Below are positions 9,284-18,466 of a stretch of 64,000 nt of DNA, piece after piece. Origin of the DNA: Rossellomorea marisflavi (GTDB lineage Bacteria; Bacillota; Bacilli; Bacillales; Bacillaceae_B); assembly GCA_003667865.1 (NCBI GenBank), contig CP033051.1:3188501-3252500 (forward strand). The letters run 5' to 3'. The translations under genes were made by a program, and so were the position numbers. Below the pieces are notes generated by a model. That model worked only from the letters and a program-made list of their open reading frames with translations, had not been told where the DNA came from and ran no database searches. Each line of letters begins with the position of its first letter. Position 1 is the first letter of the stretch.

Positions 9284-9471
9284 CAAAAAAAACATGTTAA
9301 CAAAACCTCAACATACAAAATTAACCAAAAATAAGTGGGTGAATTTTTCTAAAGTCTACTTTTTCACTGGTCTCGGACGTTTCTAGTGCTTCTTTTTGAT
9401 GAATTGCTATAAAGTGAAGTTAATAAACATATTATTGAACAATATCTTTTATGGTGATAATAGAGAAACTT

Positions 9472-9510
9472 AAATAGCCCTTTAGACATATTGTCCAAAG
9501 GGCTATTTTT
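9472..9510. terminator. Strong bidirectional terminator
   Basis: Stem AAATAGCCCTTT / AAAGGGCTATTT with inner GAC / GTC pairs, U-rich on both sides. Confidence 0.8.
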
Positions 9511-9560
9511 ATGCTTTAGTATGAAGTGAACGTCTTGAACTACTATAAAGGAATGATGAA

Positions 9561-10958
9561 ATGAGAAAGACAATTCTTTACCTCTTTGCAGCAGCAGCTA
9601 TAATAATGGTCTTTGCTTTTAATAAAACAGACTCAACACATAATAAGGCTATATACATTGCTACAAATGGAAATGATCAAAATGATGGAACTATATCAAA
9701 ACCATTTCGAACACTAAAGAAAGCTGCTTCAAAAGCAAAAGCGGGTACGACTGTCTACATAAAAGAAGGCATCTATAAAGAAAAACTAATTGTGAAGTAT
9801 AGTGGGACAAAATCAAAACCAATTACGTTTAAAGCCTACAATCAAGGCAAGGTTGTTCTTACTGGTGAAGACGTAAAGAATGTAGAAGGGGATACGTCCC
9901 TTGTTAACATAGAAAATAAAAATTATATCACGATTAGTGGACTTATTATTCAAGATTTAACTACTAACTTAACGAATGAAACGGTAATAGGGATGTATGT
10001 AACAGGCTCAAGTAGTCATATTACGTTAGAAAATAATATTGTACGAAAGATAGAAACGCATGCAGAAGATGGCAATGCCCATGGGATTGCTATATACGGA
10101 ACTGGCCCGATGAAAGATATACATATTAAAAATAATACAATTGAGGATTTAAAACTCGGGTGGAGTGAATCGCTCGTCCTTAATGGAAATATCGATGGGT
10201 TTCATGTTGAGAATAACGTAGTGCGCAGAAATGATAATATTGGGATTGATCTCATTGGTCATGAAGGTATATCAAATGATCCAAAAGCTGACTACGTTCG
10301 GAACGGTATTGTTAAAAATAATGAAGTGTATGAAATATCCTCGTACGGTAATCCAGCATATGGAGAAGAATATAATGCCGGTGGGATTTATGTTGATGGT
10401 GGGAAAAGTATAACGATTAAAAAGAATACCGTTTATAATAGTGATATCGGAATTGAGGCAACCTCTGAGCATGCAAAACAATATGCTGATAACATTCAAA
10501 TAACAGAAAACATTGTGTATAACAACCATTATACAGGCATTTCAATTGGTGGATATGATGAAGATCGGGGAGGAACGATAAACTCTTCGATTACTAAAAA
10601 CATTATCTATCGAAATGATACGAAAGGTCTAGCAGGGGGCCAGCTACAATTACAGCATGATATAAAAAACAATGTGATAGCAAGAAATATCTTAACCGCT
10701 GGTCTATCTCGTATTTTTATTGCAAACTATTTTACAACGAATCAGGATAATGTACTAACAAGGAATGTCTTTCATAAAGAAAAAGGAAAAACAGGTCTTT
10801 GGGTATGGAAGGAAGATGAACTCACTTCTTTTCAAAAGTTCAAACATGCTTCAACTAGTGATTCACAATCCAGATACTTGGATCCAATGTTTGAAAATGA
10901 AACCAACTATGACTTTTCATTGAAAAAGGAATCTCCTGCAATAAATATTATAGAATAA
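9561..10958 (+). CDS. Secreted right-handed beta-helix protein (polysaccharide lyase-like)
   Basis: 465 residues. A signal or anchor segment covers residues 5-20 (ILYLFAAAAIIMVFAF); no lipobox. Next comes a DUF1565-like start (IYIATNGNDQNDGTISKPFRTL), typical of PelX/PL9-like pectate lyases and other parallel beta-helix proteins, followed by many short strand repeats of the type ITLENNIVRKI, IHIKNNTIEDL, FHVENNVVRRN, ITIKKNTVYNS, IQITENIVYNN. Likely an extracellular or wall-associated carbohydrate-active protein; the substrate is not evident. AAAGGA lies 8 bases before the ATG. It has its own terminators on both sides. Confidence 0.8.
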   Translation: MRKTILYLFAAAAIIMVFAFNKTDSTHNKAIYIATNGNDQNDGTISKPFRTLKKAASKAKAGTTVYIKEGIYKEKLIVKYSGTKSKPITFKAYNQGKVVLTGEDVKNVEGDTSLVNIENKNYITISGLIIQDLTTNLTNETVIGMYVTGSSSHITLENNIVRKIETHAEDGNAHGIAIYGTGPMKDIHIKNNTIEDLKLGWSESLVLNGNIDGFHVENNVVRRNDNIGIDLIGHEGISNDPKADYVRNGIVKNNEVYEISSYGNPAYGEEYNAGGIYVDGGKSITIKKNTVYNSDIGIEATSEHAKQYADNIQITENIVYNNHYTGISIGGYDEDRGGTINSSITKNIIYRNDTKGLAGGQLQLQHDIKNNVIARNILTAGLSRIFIANYFTTNQDNVLTRNVFHKEKGKTGLWVWKEDELTSFQKFKHASTSDSQSRYLDPMFENETNYDFSLKKESPAINIIE

Positions 10959-10966
10959 TACTATTG

Positions 10967-11000
10967 AGTCCTGATGATTATTTAATCATCGGGACTTTTT
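10967..11000 (+). terminator. Terminator after beta-helix gene
   Basis: Stem AGTCCTGATGATT / AATCATCGGGACT followed by TTTTT. Confidence 0.85.
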
Positions 11001-11082
11001 CCATTTATAAAAATAATAATAAAAGTCACAAAATTAATTAGGTAGATTACATTAACTTAACTTTAAAGGCTTTTATCTTAAA

Positions 11083-11273
11083 AAGGTGATCCCTGGATCT
11101 TATTAGACCGTTCCAACGCAACAACGATTGGAAGAATCCTAGAAAATTAGAACTGATGATTTCTGTGTAACAAGCATGTATTCCATAATTTTGGAAAATA
11201 AGAACAACAATACGTAAAGTTCTGTTATGATTTTAATAACAAAGTATCGCATTGTAAAGATTTTCATTTAAAG
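11083..11273 (+). repeat. R1 intergenic repeat, degenerate copy
   Basis: Contains the R1 middle (TATTAGACC..., CAACAACGATTGGAAGAA, AAAATTAGAAC) and right part (TGTTATGATTTTAATA, ATTGTAAAGATTTTCA, TTAAA), 50-60 bases before the next gene. The rest of the gap 11001-11320 holds nothing else. Confidence 0.65.
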
Positions 11274-11320
11274 CTAATAGATTTAGTGAAAGAACGAAAT
11301 CAAAAAGAGGAGAGGTATAG

Positions 11321-11848
11321 ATGAAAGCATTATTAGTTATTGATGTGCAGAATGGATTAGTCAATCAAGGTGATTTTAGTAAAGAGCTGTCTTTAATGGA
11401 GAACATAATAAAAGATTTTAAGAAAGATAAAAACCCAGTAATTTTTATGAAGCATTATGATGATTTTGAGGAAAGTCCTCTTCGTAAAGGTTATGTGGGA
11501 AATGAACTACATCATTCATTAAAAGACTACGCCGAATTTGTAATTGAAAAACAAACCCCAAGTTCTTTTTATGGTACCAACTTATCTGAAGTTTTAGAAG
11601 AAAAAGAGATAGATCATGTATTTATAACAGGGTTTAACACAGAATTCTGCTGTATGTTTACAGCTATTGCAGCATTTGATCGTGGTTATAAAGTCACGTT
11701 CATTGAAGATGCCACAGCAACTGTGAATAACGCTGATACTTACGAGATGCAAGGATTAGATATAAAGGATTTTGTAGGAACTGTTCTACACTGGTCAAAT
11801 GTAATTGAGGTTCTCGATTATGATGAATATGTTGAAGAGTATAAGTAA
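11321..11848 (+). CDS. Isochorismatase-family cysteine hydrolase
   Basis: 175-residue hydrolase of the isochorismatase/nicotinamidase superfamily, cytosolic. The expected triad is present: Asp8 in VIDVQNG, Lys77 in IEKQTP, and Cys110 in GFNTEFCC. The substrate (an amide, or an isochorismate-like compound) cannot be told. A good AGAGGAG site precedes the ATG. It is a single-gene unit preceded by an R1 copy. A second, diverged member of the same family lies at 44128 in the other array. Confidence 0.88.
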   Translation: MKALLVIDVQNGLVNQGDFSKELSLMENIIKDFKKDKNPVIFMKHYDDFEESPLRKGYVGNELHHSLKDYAEFVIEKQTPSSFYGTNLSEVLEEKEIDHVFITGFNTEFCCMFTAIAAFDRGYKVTFIEDATATVNNADTYEMQGLDIKDFVGTVLHWSNVIEVLDYDEYVEEYK

Positions 11849-11950
11849 AATAACTAACGGTGGGCTTATTGAAAAAAGGCTAATTTGTAATCTGCATAAA
11901 ATAGGATGTTATAGGATTAATAGATTATATAAATTACAGGAGACTTATAA

Positions 11951-12115
11951 GTGAAACAAATTTTATGGAAAGTTTTATTTGTCGGTATCTTCATGCTATA
12001 CATAGCAATAATTGATTACTTTTTTGATGGATGGATGAAATATGTGCTAATTGGTCTTTGGTTTGGATTCTATCCTCAAAACTCTAAAAAGAAACGTGTA
12101 GAAAGAGACTCCTAA
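11951..12115 (+). CDS. Small membrane protein, 54 residues
   Basis: A short GTG-started frame with CAGGAGAC 5 bases upstream. It encodes one or two hydrophobic helices (ILWKVLFVGIFMLYIAII, then YVLIGLWFGFY) and a basic tail, NSKKKRVERDS. No family recognised. It lies 100 bases behind the cysteine hydrolase without a terminator between, so it may be co-transcribed. Confidence 0.55.
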   Translation: MKQILWKVLFVGIFMLYIAIIDYFFDGWMKYVLIGLWFGFYPQNSKKKRVERDS

Positions 12116-12227
12116 TTTAATGGTTTCCAATGGCTTATGTTGAACTTGAACAGAAAGCTAAGGACTTTAAGAACCTATTGCTGCTGAGTGAGTATAAAGA
12201 TCGTGGTTACTAATACGATTTATTATA

Positions 12228-12365
12228 GACGACCGATCACTTATTTAGGGTGATCGTTTTGTTGTATTGACTCTTGTTACGCAACTATTAATTTCCAAAA
12301 TAGTGGATAATTAGGATAACAATACTTGATACTCTGGTTGTTTCTGGCATTTAAATAAAGTAGGT
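12228..12365 (+). repeat. R1 intergenic repeat copy
   Basis: Hairpin CGATCAC (12234-12240) / GTGATCG (12250-12256) followed by TTTTG, then a degenerate right part ending CATTTAAATAAAG. A second partial R1 stretch (AGTAGACGATTACTATGCAGCAA) lies at 12511-12535, and a core-like AAGTTAACGGTCAGG at about 12569-12583. Otherwise the gap 12116-12675 is empty. Confidence 0.7.
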
Positions 12366-12622
12366 TTTGGCAGTATATTTATAGAGGGTCTTGAATAATT
12401 ACTTGATACAGGTGCATAGATACTAATACTTATACCTACTTATTAAGCTGTGTGTAGAATTTTTTAAAAGAGCTATTACTGGACAAAGATCCATCACTTG
12501 ATTAGTACATAGTAGACGATTACTATGCAGCAATTTTCCTGAATTATGCGGAAATTAAACACTAGTACAAGTTAACGGTCAGGTTTATGAAATAGCAAAT
12601 GACTATTATTAAAATAAAATTT

Positions 12623-12652
12623 GGTAATAATTGTGTTAAAATTATTATTACC
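12623..12652 (+). promoter_or_regulatory. 30-bp dyad before the 12676 gene
   Basis: GGTAATAAT (12623-12631) and ATTATTACC (12644-12652) form a perfect inverted repeat 24 bases before the start codon. It could be an operator or an RNA hairpin; no regulator is identified. Confidence 0.4.
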
Positions 12653-12675
12653 ACAGTTAATTGGAGGGGATTCTT

Positions 12676-13071
12676 TTGCACGAATTTACTGGACACGAGC
12701 TAAATCCTGAACTTCTCGATATGAAGAAACTGGACATCGTAGTAATCCAGGCGGAATTAGATGAATTACAAAAGGAAAATAACAGTAAAAGAAAAATTAA
12801 AATTGCAACACAAAACTCCTTTATTATTGCTGAGAGAATTAACATAGAGGAACCTGATATAAATAATATTCCTTTATTAGACAAAGCAATTCTAAAGTCA
12901 GAGGATACTACATTCAAGTTAATGCAAGAAGGAAAAGTTACCAACTTGCACGCGATGATTGTGTTGAACAATGTTAAGATAATTCCTTTCTCTAATCCTG
13001 ATATTCAATTGGAAATTGAAAGTTTCGCCATTTATACAGACCATATTATGGGGATTACTTTGACGGATTAA
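12676..13071 (+). CDS. Hypothetical protein, 131 residues
   Basis: No family recognised. Soluble, acidic protein without signal peptide or membrane segment; residues 22-45 are a charged helical stretch, and the C-terminal half looks like alternating strands (LHAMIVLNNVKIIPF, IQLEIESFAIYTDHIMG). Start placed at TTG 12676, 7 bases after GGAGGGG; the TTG at 12661 overlaps that site. A single gene behind an R1 copy and a 30-bp dyad. Confidence 0.6.
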   Translation: MHEFTGHELNPELLDMKKLDIVVIQAELDELQKENNSKRKIKIATQNSFIIAERINIEEPDINNIPLLDKAILKSEDTTFKLMQEGKVTNLHAMIVLNNVKIIPFSNPDIQLEIESFAIYTDHIMGITLTD

Positions 13072-13453
13072 AGTAGGTTAACATATATTTCTTAACGTCC
13101 TATCAAGAAAGCTGAGAATGGAAATACTGCATCATAATTTTGATACAGTTATTAAAGGTGAATTATTAAGCAAACATGGGCGTATTTTGAAGACGAAAAA
13201 TGATCAACAACAAATCCAAATGCTGCACAGTAAAAGGAAACTAGGAAGCAGTTTAGTTTAATACGAAATGTTATTAAATAAAATCTAAGGATATAAAACA
13301 AGTGTAGTAAAGAGATTTAAGTTTACAGAATTTACAGTATTGTTGAATAATTACAATGTGGAATATATAATTATTGTAATTAAAGGTGACATGGGGAAGA
13401 GCTCATGTTGGCGGCTTTTATTAAGTTAAATACGATATTATAAATCGTACCGC
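13072..13453. other. Gap without a recognisable gene
   Basis: AT-rich, with no open frame of note and no good R1 copy. Near its end, ATCGTACCGCAG just before the hairpin at 13454 resembles the 3' part of a T-box antiterminator (GGTACCGCGG-like), but no specifier helix is visible. Confidence 0.3.
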
Positions 13454-13488
13454 AGTGCCTCCTATCTTTAGGGGGCACTTTTATTTTG
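13454..13488 (+). terminator. Terminator-like hairpin upstream of the 13509 gene
   Basis: AGTGCCTCC pairs with GGGGGCACT, then TTTATTTT. It ends 20 bases before the start codon, so it may be an attenuator. Confidence 0.6.
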
Positions 13489-13508
13489 TCTTAATGGAGG
13501 GGAAATCA

Positions 13509-14534
13509 TTGTTAAATAAAAATACTAGTAATCAATTTACAGCTGTATTAGACCATGTAAAGAGAACTTCTAATCAAGTGATTTGTTCTGGAGCTGCAAC
13601 ACTAGTTATTCATAATAATTCTATTGTGCTAGAAGAATATTTAGGTAAACAGTCGAACAAGCCTGATGCAAGGATAGTACAGTCCGATACTCAGTTTCAT
13701 GTAGCTTCTGTCAGAAAAAGCTATATAGGGTTTGCTGTGGCATATGCTATATATCATGGTTATATTAAAAGTATAGATGATTTAGTAGTAAATTATTTAC
13801 CTGAACTTGAAAAGGATGTTTGGGGTGGGACAACTATAAGGCATATATTAACGCATACTCATGGAGTAAACGTTAAGAGGAATTCGACATACCGTGAATT
13901 TCCTCCAGGGACGAGCTGGTCCTATAAACAAGTAGGTATAGATGCTTTAACTACACTTGTGAAGCGAGTAACTAACAAAACAGTAGCTGATATTCTGCAT
14001 GAAAAAGTCTTTTTTCCATTACAATTTTCCCAATCGGGTTGGTATGCTAAAAAACATGAAAAGTTGGTAGATGTAATCCTCAGATATGATGGAGACAAAG
14101 ATTGGTATGAAAGCGAGAGCATTGCAGGTGACAAAATGAATATGTATGTTTCAGCCCGAGAGTTGGCAATGTGGGGTTACTTTCACCTATTGGAGGGAAA
14201 CTTTAAAGGGAAACAAGTTGTTGAAAAAGAAATAATACACATGGCAACATCCATTCAAAGTCCACAAATTTTAGATAAAGACAAACCTCAAAATGGCTTT
14301 TTGTGGTTTGTAAAAGAACTACCTGCTAAGAAAACTGAAATAGGAGAAAGAGTACCTGTTGGTTCTTTTCAAATCCTTGGTTATACTGGTGTCACCCTAT
14401 TAGTAATTCCAGAAGAGAGTTTGGTAGCGGTTCGTATGTTTAATAGTTTTGGTTCTCCTGATGGCTTCGACTACTTATCTGACGTTAGATCTTTTGGAGA
14501 TACCATTGTTAACTGTCTGGAAAAAGTAAAATAA
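13509..14534 (+). CDS. Serine hydrolase, beta-lactamase/PBP4* fold
   Basis: 341-residue class C-like serine hydrolase. The catalytic SxxK motif is SVRK (67-70). The second motif position reads YKQVG in place of the usual YSN, and a GYTG-type third box lies near residue 296. There is no clear signal peptide, so it is probably cytosolic and more likely an esterase or amidase than a drug-destroying beta-lactamase. Start at TTG 13509, 6 bases after GGAGGGG; an in-frame GTG at 13455 lies inside a hairpin. Two other proteins of this fold are at 47876 and 53046. Confidence 0.8.
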   Translation: MLNKNTSNQFTAVLDHVKRTSNQVICSGAATLVIHNNSIVLEEYLGKQSNKPDARIVQSDTQFHVASVRKSYIGFAVAYAIYHGYIKSIDDLVVNYLPELEKDVWGGTTIRHILTHTHGVNVKRNSTYREFPPGTSWSYKQVGIDALTTLVKRVTNKTVADILHEKVFFPLQFSQSGWYAKKHEKLVDVILRYDGDKDWYESESIAGDKMNMYVSARELAMWGYFHLLEGNFKGKQVVEKEIIHMATSIQSPQILDKDKPQNGFLWFVKELPAKKTEIGERVPVGSFQILGYTGVTLLVIPEESLVAVRMFNSFGSPDGFDYLSDVRSFGDTIVNCLEKVK

Positions 14535-14690
14535 ATGTTCATTATGCAACTAAAAGGTCAACCAGAAATATAGGGCTAATATTATATTACGAACCGGGGG
14601 CTTATGGTAAAGAATCTTCTGCGTTTTAACAAGCCCTATTGTTACACAGTACAACTCTACTCTGCAATGATTAGGTTTTTGTATATCGTG
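14535..14690. repeat. Repeat R4 and R1 left-part fragment
   Basis: AAAAGGTCAACCAGAAATA...TATTACGAACCGGGGGC (14552-14602) matches the hairpin region at 34930-34975. After it, GTTACACAGTACAACTCTACT (14641-14660) is the left part of R1. Confidence 0.55.
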
Positions 14691-14691
14691 C

Positions 14692-14813
14692 TTTTTCACA
14701 CAGTAAAAATATTGTGCCACATGTGCAGGTTTTAATTCATTCCTGCATACTGGCTCTATTTTTTATACAAAAAATATACTGCCATTAATAGCATTAACTA
14801 TATACCAAATACA
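14692..14813 (+). repeat. R2 repeat copy 1
   Basis: About 120 bases shared with 18858-18980, 56905-57022 and, partly, 22660-22725. It has a hairpin TGTGCAGG / CCTGCATA with loop TTTTAATTCATT, then GGCTCT and TTTT, and the conserved tail ATACTGCCATTAATAGCATT. It could work as a terminator. Confidence 0.8.
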
Positions 14814-15339
14814 AATTGATCAAATAACTTTATTCGTTCTAAACAGTAGATTTTGATATTAAGACCGATTTAAAGACAGTCACGTTCTCTATTTATGAAT
14901 TGTTGGAGTACAGCAGTGGTATATTTTGACCAAGTAGTATAACTCCTTTATCCTCAATTCGTCTTTTCTTCCGCAATATTAAGTGATACCAATCAGAATA
15001 CGCAGAATAGCATCTACCGTGCGAAGCTTTTCTGATTATTTTTCCCAAATCAAGTTACGAAAAAATTGAACTTCATATATTTTATTGAGTATTCCCATCA
15101 TTTAATAAATTTCATCAATGGTATATGGGGTAGCGCCAACATTTTGATATAAAACCAATGATAATACAATTTATGGAAAACACAAGGCGTTTTCTCCAAC
15201 TCTAAGTAAGTTTTAATCAATTCAAAAAGGTCGATTTCCCATTGAAGGAATCGACCTTGATTGATTGGTTTGTTTAACTAATACACCCTATAATTCAATA
15301 ATTTTGATATTAGTCTATCTATATCAAATAACATCCTAT
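14814..15339. other. Gap without a recognisable gene
   Basis: No open frame or clear R1 copy on either strand. A hairpin AAGGTCGATTCC / GGAATCGACCTT (about 15226-15261, separated by a short loop) would terminate the minus-strand ada transcript. Confidence 0.5.
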
Positions 15340-16392
15340 TCAAGCAAAATAATTACTTTCGTGGTTAATCAACCATAGCTTTCTTTCTATCCCTCCACCA
15401 TATCCACCTAAACTTCCATCCGACTTTATCACTCTATGACATGGAACTATGATTGATAATTGGTTCGCTCCGTTAGCATTTCCAATTGAACGAGATGAAT
15501 TAGGCTTCATTAATCCTGTGGCTAAATCTTTATAGGAAGTTGTTTGTCCGATCTTCAATTTTAATAGTTCGTTCCATACACTTTTTTGAAATGGAGAGCC
15601 GAGAAACATAATAGGAGTATTAAACTGTTTTAGTTCTTTAGTAAAATAACTTTTCAATTCATCCTCTATTTGTTTTGATACTTTAGTTTCCCCTGGTACT
15701 ATGGAAGCATTTAATCTATTACGCATAGCCTCAATTTCTTTTTCCAAGCCTCGACGGTCAACAAATTCAAGTAAATATAGGTAGTCTTCGTCAACAACAC
15801 TAACCATTGGACCTAAATTGGTATCAATCCAACTTGCATATAAAAGTTGGATTTTTTGTGATTTGGCAGGTGCCTTTCCCATAATTCTTGAAAATGCATC
15901 GTGAAAGCCACTAGCAGATTCGTATCCTACATCAATCTGAGCATTAATAATCTTCTCGCCTGATTTTATTGATTTTAAGGCAATCCCCATCCTCCTGGCT
16001 CTTGCATATTGCACGAAGGTCATGCCATATGTTTTTTTGAATTGTCTCCTTGCAGTCGCTGAATGAACACCCAAAACTGTGAAATCAGAATCTTTCCACT
16101 TTTTCTCGGGATTTTCTTCAACTAGCTTAACCATATTATGTACTAGTGGAGATATTCCTTTTGGATAGGAAAGTGGATGACACCTTTTACAAGGTCGAAA
16201 TCCCGATAATAATGCTTCCTCAGCAGAATCATAAAAAATGCAGTTTTCAAACTTTGGTTTTCTTGCTGGACATGTTGCATGACAAAAAACACCTGTTGAT
16301 GTTATTCCTGCAAAAAAAATTCCATCATAATTGGAATTTCTGTCAACTAACGCTTGATAATATCTCCTTTTTATCACTTCATCTGATATCAT
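15340..16392 (-). CDS. ada: Ada: methyl-DNA repair protein and transcription activator
   Basis: 350-residue Ada of the fused type. The N-terminal zinc domain has Cys37, Cys41, Cys68 and Cys71 in FCHATCPARKP and RPCKRC; Cys37 should accept methyl groups from phosphotriesters. An AraC-type helix-turn-helix follows (residues ~85-185). The C terminus is an O6-alkylguanine-DNA methyltransferase with the acceptor motif PCHRV. B. subtilis splits these functions between AdaA and AdaB, so this fused form is more like that of proteobacteria and some other bacilli. The ATG overlaps the end of the upstream pseudogene, so both were one operon. Confidence 0.93.
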   Translation of the reverse strand: MISDEVIKRRYYQALVDRNSNYDGIFFAGITSTGVFCHATCPARKPKFENCIFYDSAEEALLSGFRPCKRCHPLSYPKGISPLVHNMVKLVEENPEKKWKDSDFTVLGVHSATARRQFKKTYGMTFVQYARARRMGIALKSIKSGEKIINAQIDVGYESASGFHDAFSRIMGKAPAKSQKIQLLYASWIDTNLGPMVSVVDEDYLYLLEFVDRRGLEKEIEAMRNRLNASIVPGETKVSKQIEDELKSYFTKELKQFNTPIMFLGSPFQKSVWNELLKLKIGQTTSYKDLATGLMKPNSSRSIGNANGANQLSIIVPCHRVIKSDGSLGGYGGGIERKLWLINHESNYFA

Positions 16393-17217
16393 TCATATCC
16401 CTCGTTAGACCTAGTTCTATTTTGTGATTATGTGCAAGACTAAGAAATTCATTTACTATTTTATTTAAATAAGGACATATATCAGTCTTATCATTATAAT
16501 AAGATAAGTATAGAGAAGGCCCAAAGGTAAATCTTGATACTCCTAAATTTAGATAATCTAAGATATTATCCTTGCTTATATCTAGCATCAAATTAATTGG
16601 GATTTGAGTGTTCTCTGCTAAAAATCGAATATGATCCTTATTTTTCAAACCTGGCAAAAATACACCATCAGCACCAGCATTTTCGTAAGCTTTTATTCTA
16701 TTTAATGCTTGTTGTAAACATTCCTTACTTAATTAGTTTGGCTCGGGTCTTCTAAAAAATAAATATCAGTTCTTACGTTTATAAATAGATCCATCCCTAT
16801 TTTTTTGCGTAATTTATTGATACAAGTTATTCTCTCACACTGTTCATTTATATTAAATAAATTATTAGAATTTTTTATTTTATCCTCAATATTTATTCCG
16901 ATTACACCGTTTTCCATTAGTTTTCTTATGTTTCTTTCTAATTTAACTAGACTAGAGGCGTAACCAGATTCTATATTAATAGAAACAAGGCTATTCTCCT
17001 CTTGCATTTCTTTAGCATAAGCAACTATTTCTTCAAACGGCATATTCTCCCCATCTTGATACCCGTAAAAATTAGACATAGCATAACTACTAGTCGGAAT
17101 TATGCTGATCAACTTAGATAAGGCTATTGCACTTTCTACGCTCCAGACATTAAATAAAACAAGTGGCCTATTTTTTGTGTGCAAGTCTCTAAAATATCGT
17201 ACCTTTTTATTATTCAT
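16379..17217 (-). pseudogene. PEP phosphomutase / isocitrate lyase-family protein, frameshifted
   Basis: Two overlapping frames together form one ~275-residue protein. The first (from 17217) has RYFRDLHTKNRPLVLFNVW, a YAMSNFYGYQDGE stretch, SINIESGY and INIEDK, typical of the PEP mutase/ICL superfamily. It runs into a stop at 16729, while the neighbouring frame continues without a break with the family hallmark AYENAGADGVFLPG (about 16700-16650) and runs to 16379. One indel near 16735 explains this. The upstream AAAGGAGT site is intact. The last codons overlap the ada start. The family acts on C-C or C-P bonds of small keto acids; this copy is probably inactive. Confidence 0.8.
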
Positions 17218-17559
17218 ATCGTGACTCCTTTCGGGTTATATGAATAGTTTAATTTTAGGAACAATATTGTGCTTACGAAAAATGAACACCAATTTTATAT
17301 TTTTTTTATAAAAAAAAGGTGTATTCTTTTAAAGAATTGCTCACCCGCTAGCGATTACAAATTCATTATTTAAAACCTTGGAATTCAATTCCTCCATATT
17401 AATTGCCTCGTATTTTTCACAATTATATGTCCAATCGTTAAATTAATAATATTCAATAAAATAAGCATTTATCCTTCCTGGGGCAATCCTTTAATTTTGT
17501 TCTCTTATTAAACTATCCGACCGTTAGCTAACGGGAAGTAATGTGGAACAAGCAAGCGT
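17218..17559. other. Gap upstream of the minus-strand operon
   Basis: AT-rich. It should hold the promoter of the minus-strand ada operon, but no convincing -35/-10 pair was found. A core-like GCTAACGGGAAG at about 17527 marks the start of an R1 copy. Confidence 0.4.
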
Positions 17560-17705
17560 AGTCTTGAATGCATAGTAGACGATTACTGTGCAATAACGTT
17601 TTTCATAATTGTGGAAGATATGAATCAACAATGCGTTATATCTGATATGATTTTAGTATGAAGATACATGATATTGTGAACCCTTTCACTTAAACTACCG
17701 GATCA
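17560..17705 (+). repeat. R1 right-part copy
   Basis: GTAGACGATTACTGTGCAATAACG, CTGATATGATTTTAGTATG (-10-like), then the dyad TTGTGAACCCTTTCACTT (17674-17691) and TAAACTACCGG. Confidence 0.8.
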
Positions 17706-17759
17706 GGAATGTTGAAGAAGAATGTTATAATTTAAATGATTTCAATCTGGATGTAATGA

Positions 17760-18120
17760 GGAGAATATAAATGAATATTCTTACACCCTTTATACTCATT
17801 CAGTAGCTCAATTAGACCCAATTTATGACCTGGACACAATCAATAATCAAATAATAATTAATGTGTAGTAAATTCTTGGGATTATACTTCAAGGTTTAGT
17901 AAGAATATTGGTAAAGATGCTAAAACTTTTTATCAAGGATTGTTAAAAAGCATCAACTATCAGGATTTAATCATAACTAAAGATATGATAAAAGAATCGT
18001 CCTATTCCTTTTAGTCTCTTAAAGGAGTATAAGGATACAAAAACATTTCTCTTTTATTATTTCAAAGTCCCAAAAACCCCTGCATTTAGAAGAGATTTGA
18101 AATTTTTTTTGTCTAATGGG
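17760..18120 (+). pseudogene. Decayed gene remnant behind R1
   Basis: GAGGAGAATATAAATG (start of a frame at 17771) after an R1 copy shows where a gene began, but all frames are closed within tens of codons. Short coding-like pieces remain (about 17880-18110). Family not recognised. Confidence 0.35.
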
Positions 18121-18142
18121 TGCTTACCTTTTAAAAAAGGGA

Positions 18143-18170
18143 TTGGCATATTTTACAATTGTTATATGAT
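18143..18170 (+). promoter_or_regulatory. Promoter of toxin-antitoxin unit 1
   Basis: TTGGCA (18143-18148), 16-base spacer, TATGAT (18165-18170); an overlapping TATAAT lies at 18170-18175. Confidence 0.5.
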
Positions 18171-18211
18171 ATAATTAAGAAAGAGTTTAACTCAGTGAGG
18201 AGGGGTTAGAA

Positions 18212-18466
18212 ATGGCAATTAGTAACGACAAATTATATGACTTGGTTTCAAAATTACCAGAAGAAGCAAAAAAGTCAGCGTATGATTATCTAAAATATTT
18301 AACTGTTAGTCATACACGACCAAATTGGGAACAAATTAGTAAATTCGAACCAGATGATACTCCTTTAAGTGAAGAAGAAGAACATCAACTCAAGAATAAC
18401 TCGGAATTTTTATCTTGGGAGGATGCTATGAATGAGCTTAACTTACCAAGTGACACTGAGTCGTGA
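18212..18466 (+). CDS. Antitoxin of a RelE/ParE-type module (copy 1)
   Basis: 84-residue acidic protein with an N-terminal helix region, LYDLVSKLPEEAKKSAYDYLKYL, and an acidic C-terminal half rich in Glu/Asp that would wrap the toxin. GAGGAGGGG precedes the ATG. The toxin start lies inside this gene (35-base overlap), with the toxin ribosome site GGGAGG in the antitoxin codons. The pair at 59278-59770 has the same structure and an alignable sequence (MAISNDKLYDLV against MAVHKEDLYRMV). Confidence 0.8.
   Translation: MAISNDKLYDLVSKLPEEAKKSAYDYLKYLTVSHTRPNWEQISKFEPDDTPLSEEEEHQLKNNSEFLSWEDAMNELNLPSDTES

Larger units (their letters stand above)
7665..9374 (+). mobile_element. IS1182-family insertion sequence, 1710 bp
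   Basis: Complete element. Its ends are imperfect inverted repeats: GAGACCGATGAAAAAGT at the left, and GAGACCAGTGAAAAAGT as the complement of the right end. It is flanked by the exact 9-bp duplication GGACGTTTC. The target was another copy of the glnA-terminator-like repeat (GAAGCTTGGGGACGTTTC then TAGTGCTTCTTTTTG), so the insertion split a terminator behind the phosphoesterase gene. One intact transposase gene is inside. The exact duplication and intact gene suggest a recent insertion. Confidence 0.9.

Noticed and set aside
7062-9573. Frames on either strand overlapping the phosphoesterase and transposase genes
   Set aside because: They are shadows of the real coding frames.
13440-13490. 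T-box riboswitch before the 13509 gene
   Set aside because: Only a CGTACCGCAG stretch and a terminator-like hairpin are seen; no stem I or specifier loop was found, and the gene is not a synthetase or amino-acid gene.
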